DNA of 64,000 bases, taken from assembly GCF_030499515.1 (NCBI RefSeq), contig NZ_JASTWJ010000001.1:4010001-4074000 (forward strand), read 5' to 3'. Source of the DNA: Streptomyces sp. DT2A-34 (GTDB lineage: Bacteria > Actinomycetota > Actinomycetes > Streptomycetales > Streptomycetaceae). The first letter of the stretch is position 1; every line of letters begins with the position of its first letter. The position numbers and the translations under genes were made by a program. The notes beneath the pieces are model-generated. The model was not told the origin of the DNA. It made no database searches and saw only the letters and a program-made list of their open reading frames with translations. Shown in pieces: positions 55,045-63,188 of the stretch.

Positions 55045-56690
55045 TGGGCGGCCTCCTCGGAGACGTCGGAGCGGTCGGAGCTGTCGGCCGATTCGGGCTC
55101 GCGCTGGTCGGGCTGGTCGGGTACCTGCGGCACCGTCGGCCGGTCGGCGGCCAGCAGCGCGCCGATCTCCGCCTCGCGCGCGGCGATCCGCTCGGACACC
55201 TCGGCGAGACGCGCCCGTACGGCGGCCGTGTCCTCCTCGGTGAACAGTTCCGTGCCGCGCTCGCCGATCAACTCGCGGGCCAGCTCCAGGAAGTCGATCC
55301 CGGCGTCCGCCGTGCCGCCGATGCGCACCAGCCGCGGCAGGTGGTCGGCGACCTGCTCCAGGGTGTCCAGCACCTGCTGCTGGTAGCGGTACTCCAGGAT
55401 CTCCGGCGCCTCCGCGGCGGTCACCGCGCGGATGTCGAGGGCCTGCGCCTCCAGGAGGGCCGCGTTCGCCTTCGCCTCCGACTCGGCCTGGACGTAGCGC
55501 TGCCGGGCGAGCGCCTCGGCACGGTTGGTCTCGCGCTCGACGGCGGTGTCCATCTGTGCCTGGTACTGGGCGATGTCGGCCTGGATCGCGGAGAGCGTCT
55601 CCAGGCTGGAGGCGAGTTCCCGGGTGAGGTCGCCCTCGTCCTGCTCCTTGCGGAGCTGGAGCGCGTACTCGTGCGTGTACGCCTCCTTGGCCACCCGCAC
55701 CATCTCGGGCGCCGCCAGGTCCATGCGGTAGCGCTGGTCGGAGGGCTCGGCGTGGGTGATGTTGGCGTTGGTCAGCTCGACGGCCGGGCGGAACTGCTGG
55801 TTGAGCAGGTCCAGCAGCCGGCCGGTGTCCTCGCCGACCATGTCGTAGATCCCGGCGGCTTCCTGTTCGTAGACGAGGGTACGGATCGTCTCGCTCACCG
55901 CGTTGCTCAGCTTCTCCTCGAAGCCGCGCACCGCGCCCAGCGTGTAGACGAACTCGGTCGGGTCGCTGATCCGGAACTGGATGAACAGGTCGATCGACGC
56001 CTTCACGCCGCCCTTGGTCGGTGCCTCGCGCACCGGCGCGTTGAACGGGTACTCGATCGTGGTGTTGACGATGTACGACACCCGCTTCCACGGGCTCAGC
56101 AGCACGATCCGGCCCGGGCCGACGACCTTCTCCAGCTTGCCGAAGCGGGTGATCAGCGCCTGGCAGCCGTCCGGCACCATGACCATGCCCTGCCGCCACC
56201 ACACGAAGGCGACGGCGAGCAGCGAGATGACCCAGTAGTGCACGCCGAACAGCGGGTTGGTCAGGACGTCGGCACCGGCCGCCCCCACGATTCCCGCACC
56301 CACCGCGCCCAGCACGAGCAGCGTCAGCACCGGCAGCATGGAGAAGATCGAGCGGCCCTTGGGGATCACCATGGGGCAGATGGCGTGCACCGTCTCGGTG
56401 CCCTCGCGCACCTGCTCGCTACGGCCGAGCGCCTCCCCGGCCTCGTCCAGCGGCACGGTCTTCTGCCGCATGACGGTGGCGGTGGAGCCGCCCTGTTCCC
56501 GGGCGGCCGGGAAGTCGGCCGGGTCGATGCCCTGGCCCTGCGCGTCGTACCCCTCGCCGCCGTCGGCCCGTGTCCCGCGTCCGCCGATCTGCCGCTGCAG
56601 TTCCTCCTGCGCGGCCGTCCGCGGATCGGTGCCGGATGCGACGGCCTCGGCCACGCGTCGTGCGCCCTGCTTGGCGCGCGCTCGTGCCAC
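55041..56690 (-). CDS. SPFH (band 7) domain membrane protein, upstream of a pair
   Basis: 549 residues from a GTG. A hydrophilic N-terminus of about 110, two membrane helices (LTLLVLGAVGAGIVGAAGAD, VISLLAVAFVWW), an SPFH domain (MVPDGCQALITRFGKLEKVV, GRIVLLSPWKRVSYIVNTTI), a Glu/Ala-rich coiled coil (about 330-430) and an acidic, Ser-rich tail with RAREAEIGALLA-type repeats. Closely parallel in architecture to the gene it overlaps, so probably an ancient duplication whose products co-assemble. Confidence 0.85.
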   Translation of the reverse strand: MARARAKQGARRVAEAVASGTDPRTAAQEELQRQIGGRGTRADGGEGYDAQGQGIDPADFPAAREQGGSTATVMRQKTVPLDEAGEALGRSEQVREGTETVHAICPMVIPKGRSIFSMLPVLTLLVLGAVGAGIVGAAGADVLTNPLFGVHYWVISLLAVAFVWWRQGMVMVPDGCQALITRFGKLEKVVGPGRIVLLSPWKRVSYIVNTTIEYPFNAPVREAPTKGGVKASIDLFIQFRISDPTEFVYTLGAVRGFEEKLSNAVSETIRTLVYEQEAAGIYDMVGEDTGRLLDLLNQQFRPAVELTNANITHAEPSDQRYRMDLAAPEMVRVAKEAYTHEYALQLRKEQDEGDLTRELASSLETLSAIQADIAQYQAQMDTAVERETNRAEALARQRYVQAESEAKANAALLEAQALDIRAVTAAEAPEILEYRYQQQVLDTLEQVADHLPRLVRIGGTADAGIDFLELARELIGERGTELFTEEDTAAVRARLAEVSERIAAREAEIGALLAADRPTVPQVPDQPDQREPESADSSDRSDVSEEAAQ

Positions 56691-56848
56691 GGTTCCCCCT
56701 TACGTTCACGAATGCCGGTGCGAACAGCCGTGCCACCGACGTGGATCCGGCCATCTCACACCATGGATCCGGACAAGGGTAAGGGGAGGGCCCACGCAGT
56801 TACCGAGTGGTATCACTGCCGGGACGCGGCAAGGAACCGCAGAGTCTC

Positions 56849-57151
56849 CTAGGAGGCCTGGCCCTGCGCCCGAGCCGCCTCGTCGACCACGTCGTCCTCC
56901 TGGCTGCGGTTGGCCTCCAGGTTGGCCTTCACACGGTCGACCTTCTGGACGATCCGCACGGAGGCGCGGTCGCGCTCCTTGCGCAGGACGACGAAGCTGA
57001 TGGGGGCCGAGATCACCAGGGCGAGCAGGATGATCCACATGCCGTTGGAGTCGCCGAGGCCGCGCGGGGCGAGGCCGGAGTGGACGAGACCCCAGACGAC
57101 CACGAGGCAGCCCACGAAGATTCCGAGGCGCATCAGTGTGTAGCGGAGCAT
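56849..57151 (-). CDS. DUF4229-type small membrane protein
   Basis: 100 residues. Two membrane helices (RLGIFVGCLVVVWGLVHSGL and MWIILLALVISAPISFVVL) are followed by a conserved basic/acidic segment (RKERDRASVRIVQKVDRVKA). This matches the actinobacterial DUF4229 family of unknown function. The start at MLRYTLMRLG is the family's usual one; eight further codons upstream are open. Confidence 0.78.
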   Translation of the reverse strand: MLRYTLMRLGIFVGCLVVVWGLVHSGLAPRGLGDSNGMWIILLALVISAPISFVVLRKERDRASVRIVQKVDRVKANLEANRSQEDDVVDEAARAQGQAS

Positions 57152-57257
57152 CTCAATCCACTCTTCCGATTCCAAAAAGGGCCACTGTCCAGTGAAGCAC
57201 GCTGGACCGCCGATCTTGCAGGGGGGTCAGCAGGGGCAGCAGTGGGGCCGCAGTGGG

Positions 57258-57782
57258 TCAGGTGAGCGGCAGCAGCATGATCACGTCGTCGCGGTCGTCG
57301 CCCGGCGCGACGCGGATGGCGTTCGGTATGCGGCCGACCTCCTTGTAGCCGCAGGAGCCGTAGAAGCGTTCCAGGCCGAGGCCGCCGCGGCAGGTGAGCC
57401 GGATCGCCTCGATGCCGTCGATGGTGCGGGCGGCCTGCTCGGCGGCCGTCAGCAGGTCGCGGCCGTAGCCCTTGCCCTGGTGCCGGGGGTGCACCATCAC
57501 CGTGTACAGCCATGCCCAGTGCGTCATCAGGCGGTGCGTGTTGAAGGTGAAGAAGGCCGTCGCGGCCACCTGGCCCGCGTCGTCGTGCCCGACCAGCAGC
57601 CGGGTGCGCCCCTCCGCCATCTGGACGAAGTACCGCACCACCTCAGGCCGGATCGCCTCCCGCGTCACGGGCGGCACGAAGCCGACGGCTCCGCCCGCGT
57701 CGGAGACGTCGGTCCACAGGTCGAGGATGCCGTCGCGCAGGTCGGGAGTAACGGCGGGATCGAGAGTGAAGGTAAGGGACAC
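57258..57782 (-). CDS. GNAT family N-acetyltransferase
   Basis: 174 residues. The acetyl-CoA loop VHPRHQGKGYGRDLLTAAEQ and the GLGLERFYGSCGYKEVGRIPN segment mark a GNAT of the kind acting on small amines. Lies just after udgX on the same strand with 16 bases between, so probably one transcript. Confidence 0.85.
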   Translation of the reverse strand: MSLTFTLDPAVTPDLRDGILDLWTDVSDAGGAVGFVPPVTREAIRPEVVRYFVQMAEGRTRLLVGHDDAGQVAATAFFTFNTHRLMTHWAWLYTVMVHPRHQGKGYGRDLLTAAEQAARTIDGIEAIRLTCRGGLGLERFYGSCGYKEVGRIPNAIRVAPGDDRDDVIMLLPLT

Positions 57783-57798
57783 CGCGTCATCGTAACCA

Positions 57799-58458
57799 TT
57801 ACGACAGCGCCCGCGCCGCCACTTTCAGGTCCGAGACCAGCCCCTCGTACGCCGCCTTCCGGTCCGCGTCGTCCTGGGCCCGCAGTACCGACGACGGATG
57901 CACCGTCGCCACCAGCTTCTCCGGCCGGCCGTGGATCTCCCGCTCCAGCAGCGCCCCGCGCACCTCGCCGACCCGGAACGACGACCCGAGCAGCGCCTTG
58001 CCCGCGCTCGCGCCCAGGAGCACGATCAGCTCGGGCTCCACGACGGCCAGTTCGGCGGCCAGCCAAGGCCCGCACGCGGTCATCTCGCGCAGCGTCGGCG
58101 CCTTGTGGATACGGCGCTTGCGGGGTTCGGCCTGCGTGAACTTGAAGTGCTTGACGGCGTTGGTGACGTAAGCCTCGGCGGGGTCGATACCGGCCTCTTC
58201 CAACGCGCGGTCCAGGAGGCGGCCGGCGGGGCCGACGAACGGCTTGCCCTGGCGGTCCTCCTGGTCGCCGGGTTGTTCGCCGACGAGCATGACGCGCGCG
58301 TGTGCCGTCCCGGCGCCGAACACGGTCTGCGTGGCGTCCCGGTGCAGGGGACAGCCACGGCAGTCGGCGGCCGCACGGCGAAGGGCGGGGAGGCCGCCAC
58401 GGTCGGGAACGAAAGGTTCAGCGGTGTAGGCGTCCTCGGGTGCCTTCGTGCTCACCAT
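57799..58458 (-). CDS. UdgX-type uracil-DNA glycosylase (covalent uracil binder)
   Basis: 219 residues of the UdgX clade. GEQPGDQED (60-68) is motif A, the diagnostic loop KRRIHK spans 114-119 with His118 as the residue that attacks deoxyribose and cross-links to uracil-DNA, and TVHPSSVLR is motif B. Cys33, Cys36 and Cys129 are [4Fe-4S] ligand candidates. The M. smegmatis prototype forms an irreversible complex with uracil DNA. It lies 33 bases after mqnE on the same strand. Confidence 0.9.
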   Translation of the reverse strand: MVSTKAPEDAYTAEPFVPDRGGLPALRRAAADCRGCPLHRDATQTVFGAGTAHARVMLVGEQPGDQEDRQGKPFVGPAGRLLDRALEEAGIDPAEAYVTNAVKHFKFTQAEPRKRRIHKAPTLREMTACGPWLAAELAVVEPELIVLLGASAGKALLGSSFRVGEVRGALLEREIHGRPEKLVATVHPSSVLRAQDDADRKAAYEGLVSDLKVAARALS

Positions 58459-58491
58459 GGCGGACGAGTACCACGACCCGGCCCCCTGGAA

Positions 58492-59655
58492 TCACACCCG
58501 CATCGGCTGGGGGGACTCCCGGCGCAGCGGGTCCGGGCCGTCGTACTCCCGAATGACCTCGTACCGCGTGTTCCGCTCCACCGGCCTGAAGCCCGCGTCC
58601 CGGATCAGGTCCAGCAGGTCCTCGCGGGTCAGCTTGTTCGGGGTGCCGTAGTTGTCGGCGTCATGCGTGATCTTGTACTCGACGACCGAGCCGTCCATGT
58701 CGTCGGCGCCGTGCTGGAGGGCCAGTTGGGCGGTCTGGACGCCGTGCATGACCCAGAAGACCTTGACGTGCGGGACGTTGTCGAACAACAGCCGCGACAC
58801 CGCGAACGTCTTCAGGGCCTCGGCGCCGGTCGCCATCTGGGTCCTGGCCTGGAGGCGGTTGCGTACCTTGCCGTCCTTCACGTCGACGAAGTCGTGCTGG
58901 TAGCGCAGCGGGATGAAGACCTGGAAGCCGTTCGTCTCGTCCTGCAGCTCGCGCAGGCGCAGGACGTGGTCGACGCGGTGGCGGGGCTCCTCGATGTGGC
59001 CGTACAGCATGGTGCACGGGGTCTTCAGACCCTTCTCGTGCGCCAGGCGGTGGATGCGGGACCAGTCCTCCCAGTGGGTCCGGTGGTCCACGATGTGCTG
59101 CCGGACCTCCCAGTCGAAGATCTCCGCGCCGCCACCGGTGAGGGATTCCAGCCCGGCGTCGATGAGCTCGTCGAGGATCTCGGAGGCCGACAGACCGCTG
59201 ATCGTCTCGAAGTGGTGGATCTCCGTCGCCGTGAAGGCCTTCAACGACACGTCCGGGAGGGCGGCCTTCAGCTCCCGCAGCGAGCGCGGGTAGTAGCGCC
59301 ACGGCAGGTTGGGATGGAGCCCGTTGACGATGTGCAGCTCGGTGAGGCTGTCCGACTCCATCGCCTTGGCGAGCTTGACGGCCTCCTCGATGCGCATCGT
59401 GTACGCGTCCTTCTCGCCCGGCTTGCGCTGGAAGGAGCAGTACGCGCAGGAGGCCGTACAGACGTTGGTCATGTTGAGGTGACGGTTGACGTTGAAGTGG
59501 ACGACGTCGCCGTTCTTGCGCGTGCGCACCTCGTGCGCGAGGCCGCCGAGCCACGCCAGGTCGTCCGACTCGTACAGCGCGATGCCGTCCTCGCGAGTCA
59601 GCCGCTCACCGGAGCGGACCTTCTCCTCCAGCTCGCGCTTGAGCCCGACGTCCAT
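58492..59655 (-). CDS. mqnE: Aminofutalosine synthase (radical SAM)
   Basis: 387 residues. Joins the adenosyl group of SAM to 3-enolpyruvylbenzoate, the product of MqnA, giving aminodeoxyfutalosine. The radical SAM motif CTASCAYC is at Cys66/70/73, followed by ELHIVNGLHPNLPWRYYPR and GGGAEIFDWEVR. A relative of MqnC at 21730, as expected. ATG start with a GGAGAGG ribosome site. Separated by about 80 bases from the Lrp gene. Confidence 0.93.
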   Translation of the reverse strand: MDVGLKRELEEKVRSGERLTREDGIALYESDDLAWLGGLAHEVRTRKNGDVVHFNVNRHLNMTNVCTASCAYCSFQRKPGEKDAYTMRIEEAVKLAKAMESDSLTELHIVNGLHPNLPWRYYPRSLRELKAALPDVSLKAFTATEIHHFETISGLSASEILDELIDAGLESLTGGGAEIFDWEVRQHIVDHRTHWEDWSRIHRLAHEKGLKTPCTMLYGHIEEPRHRVDHVLRLRELQDETNGFQVFIPLRYQHDFVDVKDGKVRNRLQARTQMATGAEALKTFAVSRLLFDNVPHVKVFWVMHGVQTAQLALQHGADDMDGSVVEYKITHDADNYGTPNKLTREDLLDLIRDAGFRPVERNTRYEVIREYDGPDPLRRESPQPMRV

Positions 59656-59693
59656 GCGTACACCTCTCCTAGACAGACTTCCTCAACCGTACG

Positions 59694-59738
59694 CCCCCAC
59701 CCTTCGGGCGGGAGGTGCCCCCATACGGCCCTCCGGGC
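59694..59738 (-). repeat. Hairpin-rich spacer between the Lrp gene and mqnE
   Basis: Contains GGCCCGGAGGGCC (minus strand, 59725-59737) and a CGCCC/GGGCG pairing around 59696-59722, with GGAGGTGCCCCCA, a word also present in the thiolase insertion element. Could terminate the Lrp transcript. Confidence 0.5.
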
Positions 59739-60194
59739 CTACGCCTCCTCGGGCAGCTCTCCGACCCGGTTCTCCCACTTGGTGGAGAGCACGATCGTCG
59801 TACGGGTCCGGGACACGCCCGTGGTGCCGCTCAGCCGCCGGATGATCTTCTCGAGGCCGTCCACGTCGGCCGCGCGCACCTTGAGCATGTACGAGTCGTC
59901 GCCCGCGATGAACCAGCAGTCCTCGATCTCGCCCAGGTCCCGCAGACGGTCCGCCACGTCCTCGTGGTCGGTGGCGTCGGAGAGCGAGATGCCGATCAGG
60001 GCGGTGACGCCGAGGCCGAGCGAGGCGGCGTCGACGGTGGCGCGGTAGCCGGTGATGACGCCGGCCGCCTCCAGCCGGTTGATGCGGTCGGTGACGCTGG
60101 GTCCCGACAGGCCGACGAGGCGTCCCAGCTCCGCGTAGGAGGCCCGGCCGTTCTCCCTCAGGGCCTGGATGAGCTGCCTGTCCACCGCGTCCAT
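59739..60194 (-). CDS. Lrp/AsnC family transcriptional regulator
   Basis: 151 residues: N-terminal helix-turn-helix (RQLIQALRENGRASYAELGRLVGLSGPSVTDRINRLEAAGVI) and C-terminal RAM ligand domain (ALIGISLSD, DCWFIAGDDSYMLKVRA). Typical amino-acid-responsive regulator. Between ubiX and mqnE on the same strand, but a menaquinone role is not demonstrated. Confidence 0.9.
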   Translation of the reverse strand: MDAVDRQLIQALRENGRASYAELGRLVGLSGPSVTDRINRLEAAGVITGYRATVDAASLGLGVTALIGISLSDATDHEDVADRLRDLGEIEDCWFIAGDDSYMLKVRAADVDGLEKIIRRLSGTTGVSRTRTTIVLSTKWENRVGELPEEA

Positions 60195-60274
60195 GCGATT
60201 CGAAGCCTTCCGCTGAAGAGGTCTTGAATGGTTCCCGAAGTGATGCGAGGTACTGCGACTTGCTCAGATGGCGT

Positions 60275-60958
60275 TCATGTCGTGCGGGTTCCGCCGCCGA
60301 GTTCGCCCTTCCAGCGGCGGTAGAGGCGGTGCTCGACGCCCGCCGCGTCGAGGACCCGTCCGGCGACGAAGTCCACCAGGTCCTGGATGTGCGTCGCCCC
60401 CGCGTAGAAGGCCGGCGAGGCGGGCACCACGGTGGCGCCCGCGTCGTCCAACGTGACCAGGTGGCGCAGGGTCTGACCGTTCAGCGGGGTCTCCCGCACC
60501 GCCACGACCAGCTTGCGCCCCTCCTTGAGGGTCACGCTCGCCGCGCGCTGCAACAGGTCCTTCGACAGCCCGAGCGCGACGCCCGCCACGCAGGCTGTGG
60601 AGGCCGGCACGATCAGCATGCCCTTCACGGGGTACGACCCCGACGACGGCCCGGCGGCGAGGTCGCCCGCGCTCCAGTGCCGTACGGCGTCGATGTCCAC
60701 GTCGAAGGTCCCGGGCTTGCCGTCGGCCCCACGGGACAGCCATTCCCGCAGGTCGTCCTGCCAGTGCCCGTCCCGGAACGAAATACCCGTCTCGTCGAGC
60801 AGCGTGAGCCGCGACGCCCGGCTGACGACCAGGTCGACGCTCTCCCCCGCGGCGAGGAGCGCGCGCAGCACGGCGGCGGCGTATGGGGTGCCGGAAGCGC
60901 CGGACACCCCTACGATCCAAGGCGCACGCGGCGTCTCTCCTGGCTTGACTGGGTTCAC
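60275..60958 (-). CDS. ubiX: UbiX-type flavin prenyltransferase
   Basis: 227 residues. It makes prenylated FMN for UbiD decarboxylases. VGVSGASGTPYAAAVLRALL is the FMN loop, and PASTACVAGVALGLSKDLLQ RAASVTLKEGRKLVVAVRETPL is the conserved core. The GTG start (VNPVKPGETP) is chosen; longer frames run into the rhomboid promoter region. It should serve the UbiD gene 2 kb away in the late menaquinone pathway. Confidence 0.88.
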   Translation of the reverse strand: MNPVKPGETPRAPWIVGVSGASGTPYAAAVLRALLAAGESVDLVVSRASRLTLLDETGISFRDGHWQDDLREWLSRGADGKPGTFDVDIDAVRHWSAGDLAAGPSSGSYPVKGMLIVPASTACVAGVALGLSKDLLQRAASVTLKEGRKLVVAVRETPLNGQTLRHLVTLDDAGATVVPASPAFYAGATHIQDLVDFVAGRVLDAAGVEHRLYRRWKGELGGGTRTT

Positions 60959-61049
60959 GACACCGAGCCTATCCGGCCGTACGGGGTGGGAACCGACCAA
61001 GGGGGGCCAGGCGTTCCCCAGGGGGGACGACTTGGGCGGTGGGGTTGCC

Positions 61050-61724
61050 ATGGCGGGTACGTCGGGTGCGGCGGATATGTGGGGCGCGGAGCGCGAGTGG
61101 TCGCGGGGTGACCGCGCGAGGACCGCGGCCAAGCTGATGCTGGGCTGGGTCGCGCTGCTGTGGCTGCTGGAAGTGGCCGACGTGATCAGCGGTCACGCGC
61201 TGGACGGCTTCGGCATCGTCCCGCGCACCTCGTCCGAGCTGGTGGACGTCGTCCCGGCGTCCTTCATCCACTTCGGCTTCGCCCATGTCGCCGCGAACAG
61301 CGTGCCGCTGCTGGTCCTCGGGTTCCTGGCCGCCCTCGGCGGGATACGCCGGTTCGCCGCCGTCTGTGCCCTGATCGTCGTCGCCGACGGTCTCGGCGTG
61401 TGGCTGATATCCCCGTCCGGCACCAACACCGCGGGCGCCTCCGGCCTGGTCTTCGGCCTCTTCGGCTTCCTCCTGGTCACCGGCTTCGTGGAGCGCCGCC
61501 CGCTCGGCGTCCTGGCCGGCCTGCTGGTGGCCGCGGTCTGGGGCGGCTCCATACTGGCGGGCCTCGCCCCGACCCAGTCCGGCGTGAGCTGGCAGGGGCA
61601 TCTGGTGGGGCTGGTGGCGGGGGTGGCCGCGGCGTTCGTGCTGCGGCGCCGGGCGGGCGGGGCGGCGCTCAGGTCGCGCCGGGCGACTCAGGGTCCACAG
61701 GAAGGCGGCTCGTATCGACCGTGA
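61050..61724 (+). CDS. Rhomboid family intramembrane serine protease
   Basis: 224 residues, six membrane helices. The catalytic Ser131 is in the GASGLVFG motif and His184 in WQGHLVGLVAG; ASFIHFGFAHVAANSVPLLV is the L1/helix 2 segment. A short basic cytosolic N-terminus precedes helix 1. ATG 61050 follows GGTGGGG. The 3' end overlaps the converging Uma2 gene by 56 bases. Substrates unknown. Confidence 0.88.
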   Translation: MAGTSGAADMWGAEREWSRGDRARTAAKLMLGWVALLWLLEVADVISGHALDGFGIVPRTSSELVDVVPASFIHFGFAHVAANSVPLLVLGFLAALGGIRRFAAVCALIVVADGLGVWLISPSGTNTAGASGLVFGLFGFLLVTGFVERRPLGVLAGLLVAAVWGGSILAGLAPTQSGVSWQGHLVGLVAGVAAAFVLRRRAGGAALRSRRATQGPQEGGSYRP

Positions 61725-62241
61725 GGCGTCCGATCTTGGTTTCCACGGTGACCTTGCCGTCGTAAGGAAGCGTGTCCCGCCCGCGGTAGCCGTCGGAGCC
61801 GGGGTTCCAGAGCGTGACGACATGCCCCTTCTGCGGATCGAAGATCAGGTAGTTCGGGATGCCCCGAGCTGCGTACTGCTTGTTCTTGACCTCGTAGTGG
61901 TTGCGGACGCTGCTCGGGGAGACGACTTCGATGGCGACCTCGATGAGGTCAGGCGCATAGGAGGTCAGATTCCGGTTCTTCTCGGCCGCTGGGATGAGCG
62001 CGAGATCGGGACAGAACTCGAAGTCGTCGCTGAACGGGATGGCCACATCGCTGATGAAGCCCCACTCCTGGCCCAGCTGAGCTTCTAGCTGCGTCCAAAG
62101 CCGCACGATGGTCTCGTTGTGGAACGGCCTGAGCGGACTCATCACGATGTTGCCCTCGACAACCTCCATCCGGTACCCGCGGAACATGTCCTCATACCGG
62201 GCGAGCTGCGAGTGCAGGCGGTCGCTGTCCGAGATGGTCAC
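61669..62241 (-). CDS. Uma2 family (PD-(D/E)XK) endonuclease-like protein
   Basis: 190 residues. The core carries CPDLALIPAAEKN (Asp), EVAIEVVSPSS (Glu) and EVKNKQYAARGIPNYLIFDP (Lys), the PD-(D/E)XK pattern of Uma2/DUF820. These abound in Streptomyces and cyanobacteria without known substrate. The GTG at 62241 has GAGGGAGG upstream; longer frames reach into the mqnP region. It overlaps the rhomboid gene at the 3' ends. Confidence 0.85.
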   Translation of the reverse strand: MTISDSDRLHSQLARYEDMFRGYRMEVVEGNIVMSPLRPFHNETIVRLWTQLEAQLGQEWGFISDVAIPFSDDFEFCPDLALIPAAEKNRNLTSYAPDLIEVAIEVVSPSSVRNHYEVKNKQYAARGIPNYLIFDPQKGHVVTLWNPGSDGYRGRDTLPYDGKVTVETKIGRLTVDTSRLPVDPESPGAT

Positions 62242-62285
62242 GTCGGCCTCCCTCTCTCTGCACTCGTTGGTAGGCCGCACCGTAG

Positions 62286-63188
62286 TCACACGGTCAGACC
62301 TCGAACCAAGAGATCCAGCAGCGCACACACGAACAGGGCAATCCCGATGAACCCGTTGACGCTGAAGAACGCCCTGTTCAGGCGGGACAGGTCATGCGGC
62401 CGCACGATCGAGTGCTCGTACACGAACGCGCCGGCCACGATCAGCAGGCCCAGCCAGAAGAACGCGCCCGCGTCCGTGGCGAGCGCGTACCAGACGAACA
62501 GGGCCGTCGTGATCGCGTGGCAGACCCGCGCTCCCCAGATCGCCGCCGGGATGCCGAAGCGGGCCGGGACCGACATGACGCCGATCTCGCGGTCGGTGTC
62601 GACGTCCTGGCAGGCGTAGATCAGGTCGAAGCCGCCGATCCAGATGCCCACCGCCAGGCCGAGGATCACGGCGTCCCAGGACCAGGAGCCGGTGACGGCC
62701 AGCCAGCCGCCGACCGGGCCCATCGCCTGGGCGAGGCCCAGGATGGCCTGGGGGAAGTTCGTGAACCGTTTGCCGTAGGGGTAGACCACCATCGGGATCA
62801 CCGCGATGGGGGCCAGGGCCAGGCACAGGGGGTTCAGCAGGGCCGCCGAGCCCAGGAAGATCACCAGGGCGATGAGGGCGCCCGTCCAGGCGTGCCGGAC
62901 CGACATCGCGCCGGTCACCAGCTCGCGGTGGGCGGTCCGGGGGTTCCGCGCGTCGATCTCGCGGTCGATGATGCGGTTCACCGCCATGGCGAAGGTCCGC
63001 AGGCCCACCATGCAGATGGTGACCAGGAGCAGCCGCCCCCAGTGGATGTTCCTGTCCAGCTGGAACATCGCCGTCAGCGCGGCGATGTACGCGAAGGGCA
63101 GCGCGAACACCGAGTGCTCGATCATGACGAGGCGGAGGAACGCCTTCGTGCGTCCTGGCTGCGGAATCGCGGCGGAGGCGCTGCTCAC
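62286..63188 (-). CDS. mqnP: Menaquinone-pathway prenyltransferase (UbiA family)
   Basis: 300 residues, about eight helices. Two aspartate-rich motifs of UbiA prenyltransferases are present: NRIIDREIDARNPRT and DVDTDREIGVMSVPARFG. In the futalosine route MqnP attaches the polyprenyl tail to the bicyclic acid from MqnD. The GTG start overlaps the ubiD stop as GTGA, so the two genes are coupled. Context rather than sequence separates it from other UbiA proteins. Confidence 0.88.
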   Translation of the reverse strand: MSSASAAIPQPGRTKAFLRLVMIEHSVFALPFAYIAALTAMFQLDRNIHWGRLLLVTICMVGLRTFAMAVNRIIDREIDARNPRTAHRELVTGAMSVRHAWTGALIALVIFLGSAALLNPLCLALAPIAVIPMVVYPYGKRFTNFPQAILGLAQAMGPVGGWLAVTGSWSWDAVILGLAVGIWIGGFDLIYACQDVDTDREIGVMSVPARFGIPAAIWGARVCHAITTALFVWYALATDAGAFFWLGLLIVAGAFVYEHSIVRPHDLSRLNRAFFSVNGFIGIALFVCALLDLLVRGLTV

